64,000 nucleotides of DNA from Hyparrhenia diplandra (Eukaryota; Streptophyta; Magnoliopsida; Poales; Poaceae), in contig JADLZK010004649.1 of NCBI GenBank assembly GCA_015847255.1, forward strand, positions 124,001 to 188,000, read 5' to 3'. The notes under the pieces were generated by a model that saw only the letters and a list, made by a program, of their open reading frames with translations, was not told the DNA's origin and made no database searches. Every line of letters begins with the position of its first letter. The stretch's first letter is position 1. The position numbers were made by a program, and so were the translations under genes. This document shows positions 1 to 12,700 of this stretch, one piece after another.

Positions 1-866
1 TTCTGCCATTGTGTTGACACAAACTAGGGTTTGCACCAACACACCGTTAGGGCTCTGGAGGCACACGAGGTTGCGATCAACCTATAACGGATAGCGAGAA
101 TCACAGCTTGATCATCCAAAGCGATCTAGAGACCGGTAGAGGCGATGTAGAGCTTGATCTTGGCTGAAATTGCTTGGGAACAACCTCCGGAAGGATCTGT
201 GGAGAGGATGCAAGCAAAGAGTCTTCTTGGATTGGCAAGGCCACTTAGAACGCCAACGAAATTCATCGAGAAAGTTGCTAGACAACAGATTAGGGTTTGG
301 AAAAGGGTGAAAGGAGTAGGTAGATTGATTTTGATCGATTGGACATAGACGAGATCAAATTGGCCATGAACCTCTAATTATATAGAGCGGGTGGTCATAT
401 CCCCTTAGGAACCACCTTAGATACGCTTCATACACTAGCACCTTCCAAAAATCGATCTAACATCATCGGTTTGGACTCGAACTACACACGCGCGCCGCGA
501 GGTGCGTTGGACGCCGGCGAAAATGGCGCCGGACGCGTTCTAGGGAGCCCAATAGAACGAGGTGCCACTGGACGCCTGCAAGGAGGGCGCCGGATGCATA
601 GAATCAGTCTCAGGAGCATGCCGGACGCAGTCCAGAAAGGACTCTGCCGCGAGTATGCCACCGGACGGTCCGGCGCTTGCGCGTCGCATGTGCCCGACAC
701 GAGTCCCAGCGTCCCGCACATCTCGCGCACCGTGAATTGACTCCTTCATCGAATTTTCTTGATCTCTAGGCCCGGTTGTCGTGTACCAAGTATGTCCAAG
801 GTCTCTTTGACATGTCAAAATTACCAAAAATCACATGGGACATTTTTAGGTGTCAACACGTTGTCT
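1..866 (-). repeat. LTR-retrotransposon-like debris
   Basis: No gene is recognised here. The stretch at 480-740 is rich in CCGGACG/CGTCCGG motifs of the kind found in LTRs of grass retrotransposons. The block ending near 859 reads on the minus strand as TGTTGACACC, a plausible LTR start, so this may be the edge of a minus-strand LTR truncated at the window start. The short open frames are GC-rich shadows without domains. Assignment to a named element would need a repeat library. Confidence 0.35.
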
Positions 867-1416
867 ACAAATGTCACACCCCAAATTTTGCTTCTTTGGA
901 AATAGAGCTAAAATGATTTATTTTTATATTTTTGTGCTCATGAAACCTAGGGAAATAAATAATTTTCATCAAATTAAAATTTATTATAAGGCATAGCAAC
1001 ATTGTTCTTGCATTCATGCTGATACATTTAATTTATTGAGTGAGTGGTTTTGAGAAATTTTTTGAAAAGGATTTCAAAAGCCCTTGCAAAAGAGGTTTAA
1101 ATCTAGCTTTTTAAATGGAAAAGGCTTTTCTTACCTTTCTTTTTATTTTCCTGGTTTTCGGCCTGCTTCAAGCTGGCAGCCCAGCTAAGCCAGCAGCAGT
1201 ACCAGCCCAAGCAGCAGCCGCCCTGTGGGCCTCCCAGGCCTTTGGCCCAGCAGCGCGCCCCGTTTCCGCTCTTGGGCCGGCCCAGCTCAGCGCCGCACTC
1301 GCTGCCATGCGGGTCCCGCCGTGAACAGGGTCATCCCCGAGCTCCGGATCTTGCGGACGCCGCCGCCGCCCTTCGATGCACCTGAGCCGCATCCCGAGGT
1401 TCCCCGCTCCCGTGCT

Positions 1417-1422
1417 TATAAA
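1417..1422 (+). promoter_or_regulatory. TATA box of the 5' LTR promoter
   Basis: TATAAA followed by GGGC sits in a GC-rich part of the LTR, and the same element is kept in the 3' LTR at 10335. It is the likely start signal for genomic RNA of the retrotransposon. Confidence 0.6.
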
Positions 1423-2977
1423 GGGCAGACCCAGAGCACCAAGCCACGCCCTTGGAACCCTAGCCGAACCTCGACGCGCCGCCACCCGGTGCCGAAACCC
1501 TAACCCTAGCTGCGCCGCCGCCATAGCCGCGTCGCCCCGATCTCCGCCGTCATGGTGTGCTAGTCGACGAGATCCGCACCACGAGCACCGCATGGAGGTG
1601 AGCAATCCGCTGGTACCCGTATCGCCCCCCGTCCCGCACCATCTCGTGCGCGCGTCGTCGCCGACGTAGCGCCGCCGCGTGTGCCTCCGCTGCGTCACGC
1701 GTTCCGCCTCCTCCGGCACGCGATAGTCCACGCGAGCGCCTCTGCCACGTTCGCGAGGTCAAGCGCTACGCGCTGGTGCAACCCTCATGCTCAGCCGATC
1801 CCCGCTGCGCCATCCGGCGACCTCGCCGCCACTCTCCGGCGAATGTGCCGCCGCGCAGACGGCCGCCGGCGACCCAAACCCTACCGGCCGGCCTCAACCG
1901 TCCGATCTGGATCGGGCGATCCAGATTAAGTCAAGCGTACCGGTCAACCGAGTCAACCAGCCCGCCCTCGTCCAACGTGGCTGCCACGTCGCGCCACGTC
2001 AGCGCCACGCGTGCACTGACTAGTCAAAGCAGCGGTCAGCTCCGCCAGTTTTACAGAAAAGCGCCCGTCTTTTCCCTGTTTTGCGTCAAGATCCTTTTCA
2101 GTTCAAAAGTAATTAAAGAAAAGCCCCTGCCTGTCCGGTTTTGCGAGTTAGCCCTTGGTGGCTATGGTTAATCTTGATCTAGCCCCTGATCTCTCACAGT
2201 TGTGCCCCTGAACCTTGTTTTGGCCATAACTTACTCATTTTAAATCCGTTTTGACCCGTTCAAGTTGCGTTAGGTTCGTAACGACGTAAACTTCGCGTTA
2301 GCAGTGGTGATAACTGCGTTTTGAACTTTTCAAATTCAAAGTTTGATTTAAATTGTTTTGCTAAAGTAAATCTTGTTTAATTCGTATCTTTCACGTTCTA
2401 GCTCCGATTTTCGTGATCTTTGCGTCTGCGTGATCGTAGTGAGACGTAGATTTGTTTTATAACCCTTTTATCTTGTTTTTATATTGTTGGTGTACTGTTC
2501 TAATATAGTTCTATTGTTTGCTTCGTGTATGATTTCTCGGATGCTTGTGTGGTGCTTTGTGACGATGCCCAGTCGGTGAGCTTTGCGTTGGTGTTCTATG
2601 AGAAGCTGTTGATCACGTAGACGGTGAGCAGTTCGTGGAAGATCAAAAATTATTAAAGATCAGGATCCATGGGGAGTTCTTTGAAGAATTAAACTAGAAG
2701 AAGGAATCTCAGTTTAAGGCAAGTATAGCATGGGACTATCCTTGTTACCTATACACTTTATAATCACAATTCATATGCATGTGTCCGCCTTGACAAACTT
2801 AGAGATTATAACATAGTTATTAATATCTTGTACCTTGTTGCCTATGGGGATGTTTGCATATGGGTAGTAATTTTTGCTAGTGGTCAACTTTAAATAAGAA
2901 TGATCTAATGATGACTATGATATATACAAATGAGTTGTGGAATGTGATCTTTACAACGTGGACCACTTGGCAAGAGC

Positions 2978-3370
2978 TCACGGGGTAACCCGAGGCGGAG
3001 TTTTGTTCTGGAGGGGTGGTCGGCGAACGTAGGAACTCGATGGTAAACGCAGAGAGACAGCGATTTATACTGGTTCGGGCGTGCGGGATGGCACCCTACG
3101 CCCGGGTTGTGGCGAATATATGGCGCCCGCGCTTTGGAGTTCAGACCCGGAGGTCCGGTACATTGTGATCATGCCCGCCGATCTAGGGAGCCCCGTCCTC
3201 CATTATATAGTCCTGGGGGCAGGAGTCCTAGTCGGTTACAAAGTGAGGGTTCCTAGTAGGATTACATGGGAGTTCTACTAGGATTACAAGTGGTGAAACC
3301 TAGTAGGACTAGAGTTTCTCCCTTGTGGGGTTCTTTGGTAGTACAGAGTACTTTGGTGATCCCGTATCCA
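2978..3370 (-). repeat. 3' LTR of nested element, truncated
   Basis: Nearly identical to 5724-6117, sharing the CCTAGTCGGTTACAAAG block. It is shorter than its partner at the edge that abuts host LTR sequence. Confidence 0.85.
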
Positions 3371-4562
3371 CAAGCCCCCGAGCATCTCAAGGTTGAGTCA
3401 TGAGAGCTGTTTTCGCTCTTGTCGGATGAAGCCTTGATATGGTCTTGAGATCATACGGTGTGCACCTTGAAAAAAGTGCACCCGTAGGGTGTAGCCCCCG
3501 AGCTTCTTGCTTTTTGGCACAAAGAGATGGAAGGTCTTTGAGTTCTTCTCCTTCGTCTTTGAGTTCTTCTTGTCGAACCTACGGCCTTCTACTTAGGAAC
3601 AGAGTTCTTTTTGAAAAAAAACTTGTCCTGGGTATCCTGCAGCCCCCGAGCCTGCTGGAAGACGCCATAGAAGTCTTGTAGCAGGGTCAAGAAATTGGTA
3701 CTAATCAAGGCCCCGACGAACTGCTCAAAGTCAGCACCCTGACCCGAAACGGTATGGAGCGACTTGATAGCACGGCCAAACTTGGCGTGTCTTGGGTAGG
3801 GTTCTTTTTTTGTTCGATCCCCGTTGGTAAGGTTCTTTTCTTCCGTAAGATCGAGCCCCGAGGGTAGATGGAGTTCTTTTTCTCCCGATTCCGCCGGTAG
3901 GGTTCTTTTTTCTCTCGATCTCGGCCGGTAGAGTTCTTCTCCTCCCGATCTCAAGTGGGCTGATTGGGCTCTTTTTCGACCTTAAGATTCAGCCCCGAGC
4001 GTGGTTGGAGTTCTTTTTCGGCGACATGGTCCGGATGGCGTTCTCGCAAGGTAAACATGAAAACATGTTGTAATTGATATTCCGGATATTATATTTGGGA
4101 GCAGGTCCCAGCCTTATAAAATGCATATAAAATTTTTTCGCGTCTTGCTCTTGTTAGGTCATGTGTCCCGATACGGTCGGTACTTGACTCTCGGGCGTAT
4201 GGAACGAGGGCCTTCGCCATGACCATGTGAGCCTCTTTTTCGAGAAAACAAGCCCCAGCGTTAAGGCACGTGCTACCCGAGGAGCTTAGCGACCGTTAAG
4301 AGAAGACTAGAGCAATTTCTTTGCACCAAAAAAATGCATGATGATATTTTGTATCTTTCCTCGCTAGGCCGGTTAATTTCCGGTAAGTTAGCCCGTTGAG
4401 AACCTTTATCGCACCGATGGCCAGACCGTATCGCATAGGTTCGACCGTTCGGGTGCTGACTCGTCGCGCGTAGGAGCGTAGGCTTACAGAGGACAAGGTC
4501 GGCGTGTGCTTACTCGGGAATATTAGCGGCTCGTGGAGGTGGACTACCCTTCCGGTGCCGCT

Positions 4563-4790
4563 GCACATCCGGGAACTACGTCGCACAAAGGTGTGTCCGA
4601 CGGAGCGATCGTGCGGGCGGCGTCCGGGGACTACGCCGCACAAAGGTGTGTTCGACGGAGCGATCGTCGTGCCGCTAGCGGCGTCGGGACTACGCCGCAC
4701 AAAGGTGTGTCTGACGTAGCGATCGTGCCAACGCCGTCCCGGGATTACATCGCACAAAGGTGTGTCTGACGGAGCGATCAACTCGAGAGA
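4563..4790. repeat. Four-copy tandem repeat of about 60 bp
   Basis: Four consecutive units each contain CGCACAAAGGTGTGT followed by GACG(G/T)AGCGATC. They lie inside the nested element's interior. Spacing varies from about 56 to 62 bases through small indels. Confidence 0.85.
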
Positions 4791-5675
4791 GGTCCAATTA
4801 TGTTGTAGAGGCATGAATAATATCCGGAATAAACATAATTTTAAAAATATGACTTAGCTGTTTTTGATGTTCGTGTAGTAGTCGGATGTTGCCACCGATT
4901 TGTTGCCGTAGTCGTCGCCGCTCAATGTAGTCGAACAACCTTGGCAGTAGTCGAAGCTCTTGATGTAGTGGAACATGCAGGTGAGTTGTTCGCGCTTCAT
5001 TGCCGATGCCGCCGGTTTGTTCTCTTCCGGTGACCGATCGAGTCTTCCTCCACGTACATGCAAAACATGGTAATTTTGCATAGCTTCTATAATTAGCTGT
5101 ACGTATTTTTGGTAACTGCCGTGCTTGGTTTCTTGCATGCTCCCGTACGGCGCTCGTTCTCTTGCGTGTCCTTCATGCAGAGTTGGAGCCGGTCTGGGCA
5201 GGCTGCTCACCTGTCGGAGTCGATGTTGACCGGGAGTCGGACAGCGGCTATTCCTGGAGTTGGGATCGATCTTGGTTGAAGTGTAGTTGAACTCGTATTG
5301 GAGTCGGACGGGTTGAGTCGAGCTGCGATGCGCTGCGTCGGATCTTCTTTCCAGATTTGCTTCCGGTGCTGATCTCGTCGAGCCTGGAGCTTTCTCGTCC
5401 CATCGTGATAGAATGTTGAGTTACGCCGTGAACATGAGCCGCACGTGATGCGCTCGAGTCACGGCGCTCTTGATTGCCGCTTCGATGATGTTTGTTGAAA
5501 ATCTTGAGCACGGCGAAGTTCGGGCGAAGCGCCGTGCTTTGGTGATCCACAAATAATTGTCGGCGGGTTCGATGAAGTCCGCAGCGAGTTGTCGACGAGG
5601 GTCGACGAGTGCCGCGGTGAGTCTTGATCTTGAGGTCCATCGAGCTCTCGAACGCTAGCGCCGAGGGAATTTCCT

Positions 5676-5693
5676 CCCCTACCTGGCGCGCCA
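5676..5693 (-). other. Primer binding site of nested element
   Basis: Read on the minus strand this is TGGCGCGCCAGGTAGGGG, two bases beyond the CA end of the 5' LTR. This kind of TGGCG start is common at the primer site of plant Ty3-type elements. It fixes the minus-strand orientation. Confidence 0.6.
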
Positions 5694-5695
5694 GC

Positions 5696-6117
5696 TGTCG
5701 ATGTTTTAAGACCGGCAGCTCCGTCACGGGGTTACCCGAGGTGGAGTTTTGTTCTGGAGGGGTGGTCGGCGAACGTAGGAACTTGATGGTAAACGCGAGA
5801 GAGACGGCGATTTATCGGGTTCGGCGTGCGGGGATGGCACCCTACGCCCGATTGTGGCGAATATATGGCGCCCTGGCGCTTTGGAGTTCGACCCGGAGGT
5901 CCGAGCCATTTGTGATCAAGCCCGCCGATCTAGGGAGCCCTGCCCTCCATTATATAGTCCTGGGGGCAGGAGTCCTAGTCGGTTACAAAGTGAGGGTTCC
6001 TAGTAGGATTACATGGGAGTTGTACTAGGATTACAAGTGGTGAAACCTAGTAGGACTAGAGTTTCTCCCTTGTGGGGTTCTTTGGTAGTACAGAGTACTT
6101 TGGTGATCCCGTATCCA
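5696..6117 (-). repeat. 5' LTR of nested element, complete
   Basis: 422 bases, TG...CA at the ends on the minus strand. A TATA-like stretch (TTATATAG on the plus strand) lies near 5950. It directly abuts resumed host LTR sequence at 6118. Confidence 0.8.
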
Positions 6118-7088
6118 CACTTATCCGTTGGCAAAAGCTGGGACTTACAGTACAGCTGTGGGGGCTATATGGCTCTGGCTTTAGTCGGTCAAAGGACCTT
6201 CTCTATCTTGTTGAGGTTCCCGAAAGGCGCAAGAGGGGCTACAATTGGTTTGATCCTGGCCTGCCAAGGGGGTGTACCTTGGTTTATTGGTAGTTTGTTA
6301 GTCACACCTTGGAGGGAGGATCCTACCAGTCCAAAAAGGGAATCCTTAGCGGCCTTAACAGGTTAGAAAAACCTTTGAAAGGCTTCATAGTGGTTTCTTG
6401 TGTTTGGGCCTAATTAACCCATGCATTTTGAAAGCACGACTCACAGTGAAAGTGTACACCTTTGCGCAGAGTATAAACTGATATATCAGCCGTGCTCACG
6501 GTCACGAGCGGCTCGGAAAACTCAAGGAATAGTGATCAATGGATGTTGGGTTTGAGATGAGGTTGAGACATGGATTTAAGTTGATGGTGACTACGATGAT
6601 GACGTTGATGATGGTGATGGAGACTTCTGACAGATGGTGCTCTTATTTATGATGTGGGTTAATCGGGGCTTAAGCACAACTACTTGCTAAATTAATGCTA
6701 AAATTATGACTCACTAAAATGCTTACCGCAGTTAAACCAGTGTCGGCCTTTGAGCTTCATGACCCCATGTTATATTTGCTGAGTTCGACATGGACTCATC
6801 CTTGCAATTTCCCACTCAAACTAGGATGTTGCAAGGTTGTAAGAGTTTTGAAGGAGTCAGGCTTGTGATCAACTAGTCAGTTTGTCCCTGTGGCGAGGAG
6901 GCTTCATCTCAAGATCGGAGAGTCTTTCCGTTGTTCGCTCTTTGAGGTTATCTTATTGTTTTAAGTTTGTTATATATTAAGCATTATGTTTTGATATTTC
7001 CATTAATAGTAACTATATGTGAGATTTGACTTCACGGGCTCACATATGGTGTGTATCTGGTTTTGTTCTTAAAAACGGGTATGACAAT

Positions 7089-7100
7089 TGGTATCAAAGC
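7089..7100 (+). other. Primer binding site of the large element
   Basis: TGGTATCAAAGC starts two bases after the 5' LTR end. It differs by one base from the usual initiator-Met tRNA site TGGTATCAGAGC. Confidence 0.85.
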
Positions 7101-7751
7101 AATGCCGACTATAGGACACAAGCCTAGCTAGAAATTGGTCGTCTTAAGGTTTTGAATTGTTTCAACACCCTTGTTCAGTAAACCTTGGTATTTTCCTCCA
7201 TACCATATCTCCATCCTTGATGTTTATCTCCTCCTTGGTGCTTGTTTTAATAAAACTTTGTTCACATCTCCATTCCTTGCTTTGACAAGCTATTAGAGTC
7301 TTATCTTACCACATTACGGTATCATCCGGAGAAGAGTTTTAGGATCTTTGCCCTTTATATGACGAGAACGATAGATCTGAAAGTTAAGTCATTGTTTGAG
7401 TTGTGCACCTCTATTGCTTGTTGAGTTGTCATAATGCTTTTGCTTGTTTTGGAATCTTTGAATGATTGCAATGATGTTGTAGATTCTTTCTACACAATCA
7501 TTTAGATAGTTTAATAAGGCATAAGGATTAATGATTAATGAATAGACTTCGGTATCTTTTATATGCCATTGGAATTTCTAATGAAATTGAATTTTGTTTT
7601 GGATATCGGAAGGACATTTTGTCGGATAAATCACATAGGAGATCATTCTAGCTACCCTTTTTGTGCCCCTAGTTGATCTTTCTTAAGGGGGTAGCCAAGA
7701 TAAAGATGTTTGTTATCTCTATGTTTTGGATCTTCCCTTGTCTCTCATCCT

Positions 7752-8730
7752 ATGATGTCACCTCATGAAGTTGCATTTAAGAATGCTATTGACCGATTCC
7801 AAATGCATTCATATTGAAAACGGATGGTTGCCACTGAGGAAAGTGCTTCGCAAGGAGACCGAAAGGATGCTACCACTTCCAATCCACCACCAACAACAAA
7901 TACTTCAACTATAGAGCAAGCTTTGGCGACACTGGACTTCGGTTGTTGCAAACTCTTGTTCAACATGTGATGAACAACCAACAGCAATCACCAACTATTA
8001 GCAAGCGTGGTGAATTTATGATGGGACACCCACCAACATTCTCTCATGCAAGTGACCCACTAGAAGCAGATGACTGGCTTAGAGTTGTGGGCGACATCTT
8101 GACATAGCCGAGTGTAATGACAATCAAAAGGTGCTTTATGCTTAGGACAACTTCAAGGTGCGGTGAGGACTGGTGGGAATCTTTCAAGTATGGACGTTCC
8201 AATGATGAAGGGCAGATCACTTGGCGGGGAGTTCGGAGAGAATTTGGATCTTATCACATTCCTGGCGGGTTTGATAGAGCTTAAGCATGAAGAGTTCCTC
8301 AACTTAAAGCAAGGTTCCATGTCAGTTTGTGAGTATCGTGACCGGTTTACTCAGTTGTCCCGATATGCTCCTAGAGAGGTTGATAGTGATGCTAAGAAGC
8401 AAAGGCAGTTCTTGAAAGGACTAAATGATGAGTTGCAACTACAAATGGTGACATGTGAATATGCTTTGATTTCCAAACATTGGTGGACAAGGCAATTATA
8501 GTTGAGAACAAACATCGAGAGATAGAAGAGAAGAAGAAGAGGTGGAAAATGCAACACCAATGCAAGTAATGACAATCCTCACCCTCATTTTGGTACACAA
8601 CTGGAGTATCGGTATCACCCCACAAATGTTTATGGAAGTACATATCAAGATCAAGATCAACAACCCAATGATGAAGTGCAACATTTCAACTCTCAAGAGC
8701 CGTGTTTACCACTGCCTTCTATCCCCTTGA
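7752..8730 (+). pseudogene. Ty3-type gag remnant
   Basis: Broken frames encode a retrotransposon gag protein. At 8010-8100 the translation reads like the gag core start (PPTFSHASDPLEADDWLR), and 8230-8450 carries EFLNLKQGSMSVCEYRDRF, the LSRYAP motif and FLKGLND, all characteristic of the Retrotrans_gag domain. At least two stops or frameshifts interrupt it (for example a TAG after DILT near 8106), so no intact gag can be made. No zinc knuckle was found in the downstream part. Confidence 0.8.
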
Positions 8731-8929
8731 TGAAGAATGATACTCCTATTAGTGAGAAAGGTTATGATGGTGGTAAGAAAGAATCTTATGATAATAATTG
8801 TCAAGAAGAGTCGGTTAAGAGTAATCAAATCCAGACCCAACCGCAACAGGAGCCAGAGCAAAATGTCCAAAATAAGAAGGTTAAAGGAAATAAGTTAAAG
8901 CGAAAGTACATTCCTGGCAAACTGAATAA

Positions 8930-9426
8930 TGTGGGTATGGTTAATGTTCGTGGAGCTAAGGAGGTCGTGTGTGGTATAATTCCTATAACTCAAGTAACGC
9001 CTTTGTGATGTTTGACCCCAGTGCTTCACATTCATTTGTCTCTAGTGAATTTGTGAAGGATAAGAAGATACTTATGCTTCCAATAAGGAAACACATAATA
9101 GTGAACACACGGAGGGAGAAAAGAAGGCAAACCACATATGCCCAAAAGTTAGTCTTGACATAAATGGGGTGAAATTCGAGGTAAACCTTACCGTATTGGA
9201 AATGGTGGGCATTGATGTTATCCTTGGAATGGGATGGATGTATGCTTGTAAAGGAGTGATTAACTATGCTCAACGTTCAGTACTTCTTACCACACCGTCA
9301 AAAGAAAGAATTGAGTATGTGGGTTTTCAACTTGAATCGGAGGAATGTGAGAATGACTCATCTCAAGGTGTGAACACAGAGGACACTAAAGAGGATGGTA
9401 GCATTTCATATGTCAATGGAGAGTAG
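8930..9426 (+). pseudogene. Retropepsin-like protease remnant
   Basis: Frames across 8930-9426 resemble the aspartic protease that follows gag in Ty3-type elements. The active-site region reads FDPSASHSF where DSGASHSF is usual, so the Gly after the catalytic Asp-Ser is altered. Further on, VILGMGWM matches the second conserved protease segment (normally ILGMDWL), but the Asp is replaced by Gly. Frameshifts lie near 9005 and 9163. Nothing resembling reverse transcriptase follows before the purine tract. Confidence 0.72.
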
Positions 9427-9778
9427 CCAATACTTTTGGAGGAAGTCAACATAACAGACAAAACAGTGGTTACATGAAGATTATTCAATTGGAGTAAACG
9501 AATAGAAGAAGCAATGTGAGAAGACAAGGAGTATCATACCAAGTTTTACCACCTCTTCGAGTTGTGAAGCAATATGAGTAGCAATCAAGATAGATATGTA
9601 TCTATCCGAATAATGAGCTTTTTTAGTGGAATCTTTGTGCACCGGTTGTAATCTTGAGGCATGAGTTGTTTGATAAGATTGGATTTAAGTTATGAAGTTG
9701 GAATGTGTTATCAAGATCTTTTTCTTGTTTCTCTCTCAGTGATTCGAGTCTCTTCCGAATCTCGGGGACGAGATTCAT

Positions 9779-9790
9779 CTTAAGGGGGTA
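9779..9790 (+). other. Polypurine tract of the large element
   Basis: TTAAGGGGGTAG lies just before the TG start of the 3' LTR at 9795, the expected place for plus-strand priming. Confidence 0.8.
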
Positions 9791-9794
9791 GAAT

Positions 9795-12700
9795 TGTCAC
9801 ACCCCAAATTTTGCTTCTTTGGAAATAGAGCTAAAATGATTTATTTTTTATATTTTTGTGCTCATGAAACCTAGGGAAATAAATAATTTTCATCAAATTA
9901 AAATTTATTATAAGGCATAGCAACATTGTTCTTGCATTCATCCGATACATTTAATTTATTGAGTGAGTGGTTTTGAGAAATTTTTTGAAAAGGATTTCAA
10001 AAGCCCTTGCAAAAGAGGTTTAAATCTAGATTTTTAAATGGAAAAGGCTTTTCTTACCTTTCTTTTTATTTTCACGGTTTTCGGCTGCTTCAAGCTAGCA
10101 GCCCGGCTAAGCCAGCAGCGATGAATGAGGCCAAGCAAGCGCCCGCCTGGCCTCCCCCGGCCTTTGGGCCCGGCCAGCGCGCCCGTTTCAGCTCTTGGGC
10201 GGCCTAGCTCGGCGCCCGCACTCCCCGCCACGCGGGTCCCCGCCGTGAACGAGGGTCACCCCGTTTCTCTCCGGATCGTGCGGACGCCGCCGCCGCCTTC
10301 GATGCACCCGAGCCGCATCCCAAGGTTCCCCGCTTATAAAGGGTAGACCCGAGCACCAAGCCACGCCCTTGGAACCCTAGCCGAGCCTCGACGCAGCGCC
10401 GCCACCGGTGCCGAAACCGTAACCCTAGTTGCGCCACCGCCATAGCCGCGTCGCCCCGATCTCCGCCCGTCATGGTGTGCTAGTCGACGAGATCCGCACC
10501 ACGAGCACCCGCACGGAGGTGAGCATTCCGCTAGTACCCGTATCGCCCCGCCCCGCACCATCCGCGTGCGCCGGCGTCGTCGCCGGCGAAGCGCCGCCGC
10601 GTGTGCCTCTCGCCACGTCGCGGCGTTCCGCCTCGCCGACGCGATAGTCCACGCGGCGCCTACATCACGTTCAGCGAGGTCAAGCGCCACGCGCTGGTGC
10701 AACCCGCATGCTCGACCCGATCCCCGCGGCGCCATCCGGCGACCCGCCGCCACTCTTTGGCGAACGCGCCACGCAGCGAGCGCCGCCGGCGACAAACCCT
10801 ACCGGCCGGCCTCAACCATCCCGATCCGGATCGGGCGATCCATTAAGTCAGGCGCACCGGTCAACCAAGTCAACCAGCCCCGCCCTCGTCCAACGTGGCT
10901 GCCGCGTCGCGCCACGTCGGCGCCGCGCGTGCACCGACTAGTCAAAAGGGGGTCGCCTCCGCCCGATTTCTGAAAAGCCCCCGTCTTTTTTTTCTGCTTT
11001 TGCGTCAAGATCCTTTTCAGTTCAAAAGTAATTAAAGAAAAGCCCCCTGCCTATCCGGTTTTTGCGAGTTAGCTCTCGGTGGCTATGGTTAATCTTGATC
11101 TAGCCCACGATCTCTCGTAGTTGTGCCCCGAACCTTGTTTTGGCCATAACTTACTCATTTTAAACCGTTTTGACCCGTTCAAGTTGCGTTAGGTTCGTAA
11201 CGGCGTAAACTTCGCGTTAGCAGTGGTGTTAACTGCATTTTGAACTTTTCAAATTCAAAGTTTGATTGAAATTGTTTTGCTAAAGTAAATCTTGTTTAAT
11301 TCGTATCTTTCACGTTCTAGCTCCGATTTTTCGTGATCTTTGCGTCTAGCGTGATCGTAGTGAGACGTAGATTTGTTTTATAACCCTTTTATCTTGTTTT
11401 TATATTGTTGGTGTACTGTTCTAATATAGTTCTATTGTTTGCTTCGTGTATGATTTCTCGGATGCTTGTGTGGTGCTTTGTGATGATGTCCAGTCGGTGA
11501 GCTTTGCGTTGGTGTTCTATGAGAAGCTGTTGATCACGTAGACGGTGAGCAGTTCGTGGAAGATCAGAAATTATTAAAGATCGGGATCCACGGGGAGTTC
11601 TTTGAAGAATTAAACTAGAAGAAGGAATCTCAATTTAAGGCAAGTATAGCATGGGACTATCCTTGTTACCTATACACTTTATAATCACAATTCATATGCA
11701 TGTGTCCACCTTGACAAACTTAGAGATTATAACATAGTTATTGATATCTTGTACCTTGTTGCCTATGGGGATGTTTGCATATGGGTAGTAATTTTTGCTA
11801 TCGCTCAACTTTAAATAAGAATGATCTAATGATGACTATGTTATATACAAATGAGTTGTGGAATGTGATCTTTACAACGTGGACCATAGGTCAAGAGCTC
11901 ATGCTTTTACATGATGCACTTGGCTCTCCATAAGGACTTATCCTTTGGCAAAAGCTGGGACTTACAGTACAGCTGTGGGGGCTATATGGCTCTAGCTTTA
12001 GTCGGTCAAAGGACCTTCTCTATCTTGTTGAGGTTCCCGAAAGGCGCAAGATGGGCTACAATTGGTTTGATCCTGGCCTGCCAAGGGGGTGCACCTTGGT
12101 TTATTGGTAGTTTGTTAGTCACACCTTGGAGGGAGGATCCTACCAGTCCAAAAAGGGAATCCTTAGCGGCCTTAACAGTTTAGAAAAACATTTGTAAGGC
12201 TTCATAGTGGTTTCTTGTGTTTGGGCCTAATTAACCCATGCATTTGGAAAGCACGACTCACAGTGAAAGTGTACACCTCTCGCAGAGTATAAACCGATAT
12301 ATTAGTCATGCTCACGGTTACGAGCGGCCCGGAAAACTCAAGGAATAGTGATCAATGGATGTTGGGTTTGAGATGAGGTTGAGACATGGATTTAAGTTGA
12401 TGGTGACTACGATGATGACGTTGATGATGGTGATGGAGACTTCTGACAGATGGTGCTCTTATTTATGATGTGGGTTAATCGGGGCTTAAGCACAACTACT
12501 TGCTAAATTAATGTTAAAATTATGACTCACTAAAATGCTTACCGCAGCTTAAACCATTGTCGGCCTTTTTGAGCTTCATGACCCCATGTTATATTTGCTG
12601 AGTTAGACATGGACTCATCCTTGCAATTTCCCACTCAAACTAGGATGTTGCAAGGTTGTAAGAGTTTTGAAGGAGGGGCTTGTGATCAACTAGTCGGTTT

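Larger units (their letters stand above)
2978..6117 (-). mobile_element. Nested LTR retroelement on the minus strand, no coding capacity recognised
   Basis: Direct repeats of about 0.4 kb bound it: 2978-3370 and 5696-6117. On the minus strand the LTR starts TGGATACGGG and the complete copy ends TCGACA, two bases before a primer-site-like TGGCGCGCCAGGTAGGGG (5676-5693). The purine tract CTCGGGGGCTTG adjoins the other LTR. Thus the right repeat is the 5' LTR and the left the 3' LTR. The 3' LTR lacks about the last 27 bases, and 34 bases of target seen in the intact host LTR (around 11901-11934) are missing, which explains the lack of a target duplication. Minus-strand open frames in the 2.3 kb interior (3589-3954, 4296-4814, 4854-5210, 5248-5727) match no family I recognise. 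Confidence 0.85.
872..7086 (+). repeat. 5' LTR of the large element, interrupted
   Basis: This copy matches 9795-12905 from end to end except for the nested insertion at about 2978-6117. Removing the insertion leaves about 3.07 kb, against 3.11 kb for the intact copy. Differences between copies are substitutions plus many single-base indels, so the insertion is not very old. It contains a GC-rich block at about 1200-2000 downstream of a TATA box. Confidence 0.93.

Noticed and set aside
1168..1731. 187-codon minus-strand open frame
   Set aside because: Lies in the GC-rich part of an LTR and is broken in the paired LTR copy at 10.2-10.8 kb.
5248..5727. 159-codon minus-strand frame as a gag gene
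   Set aside because: It starts inside the LTR, crosses the primer site and has no gag similarity.
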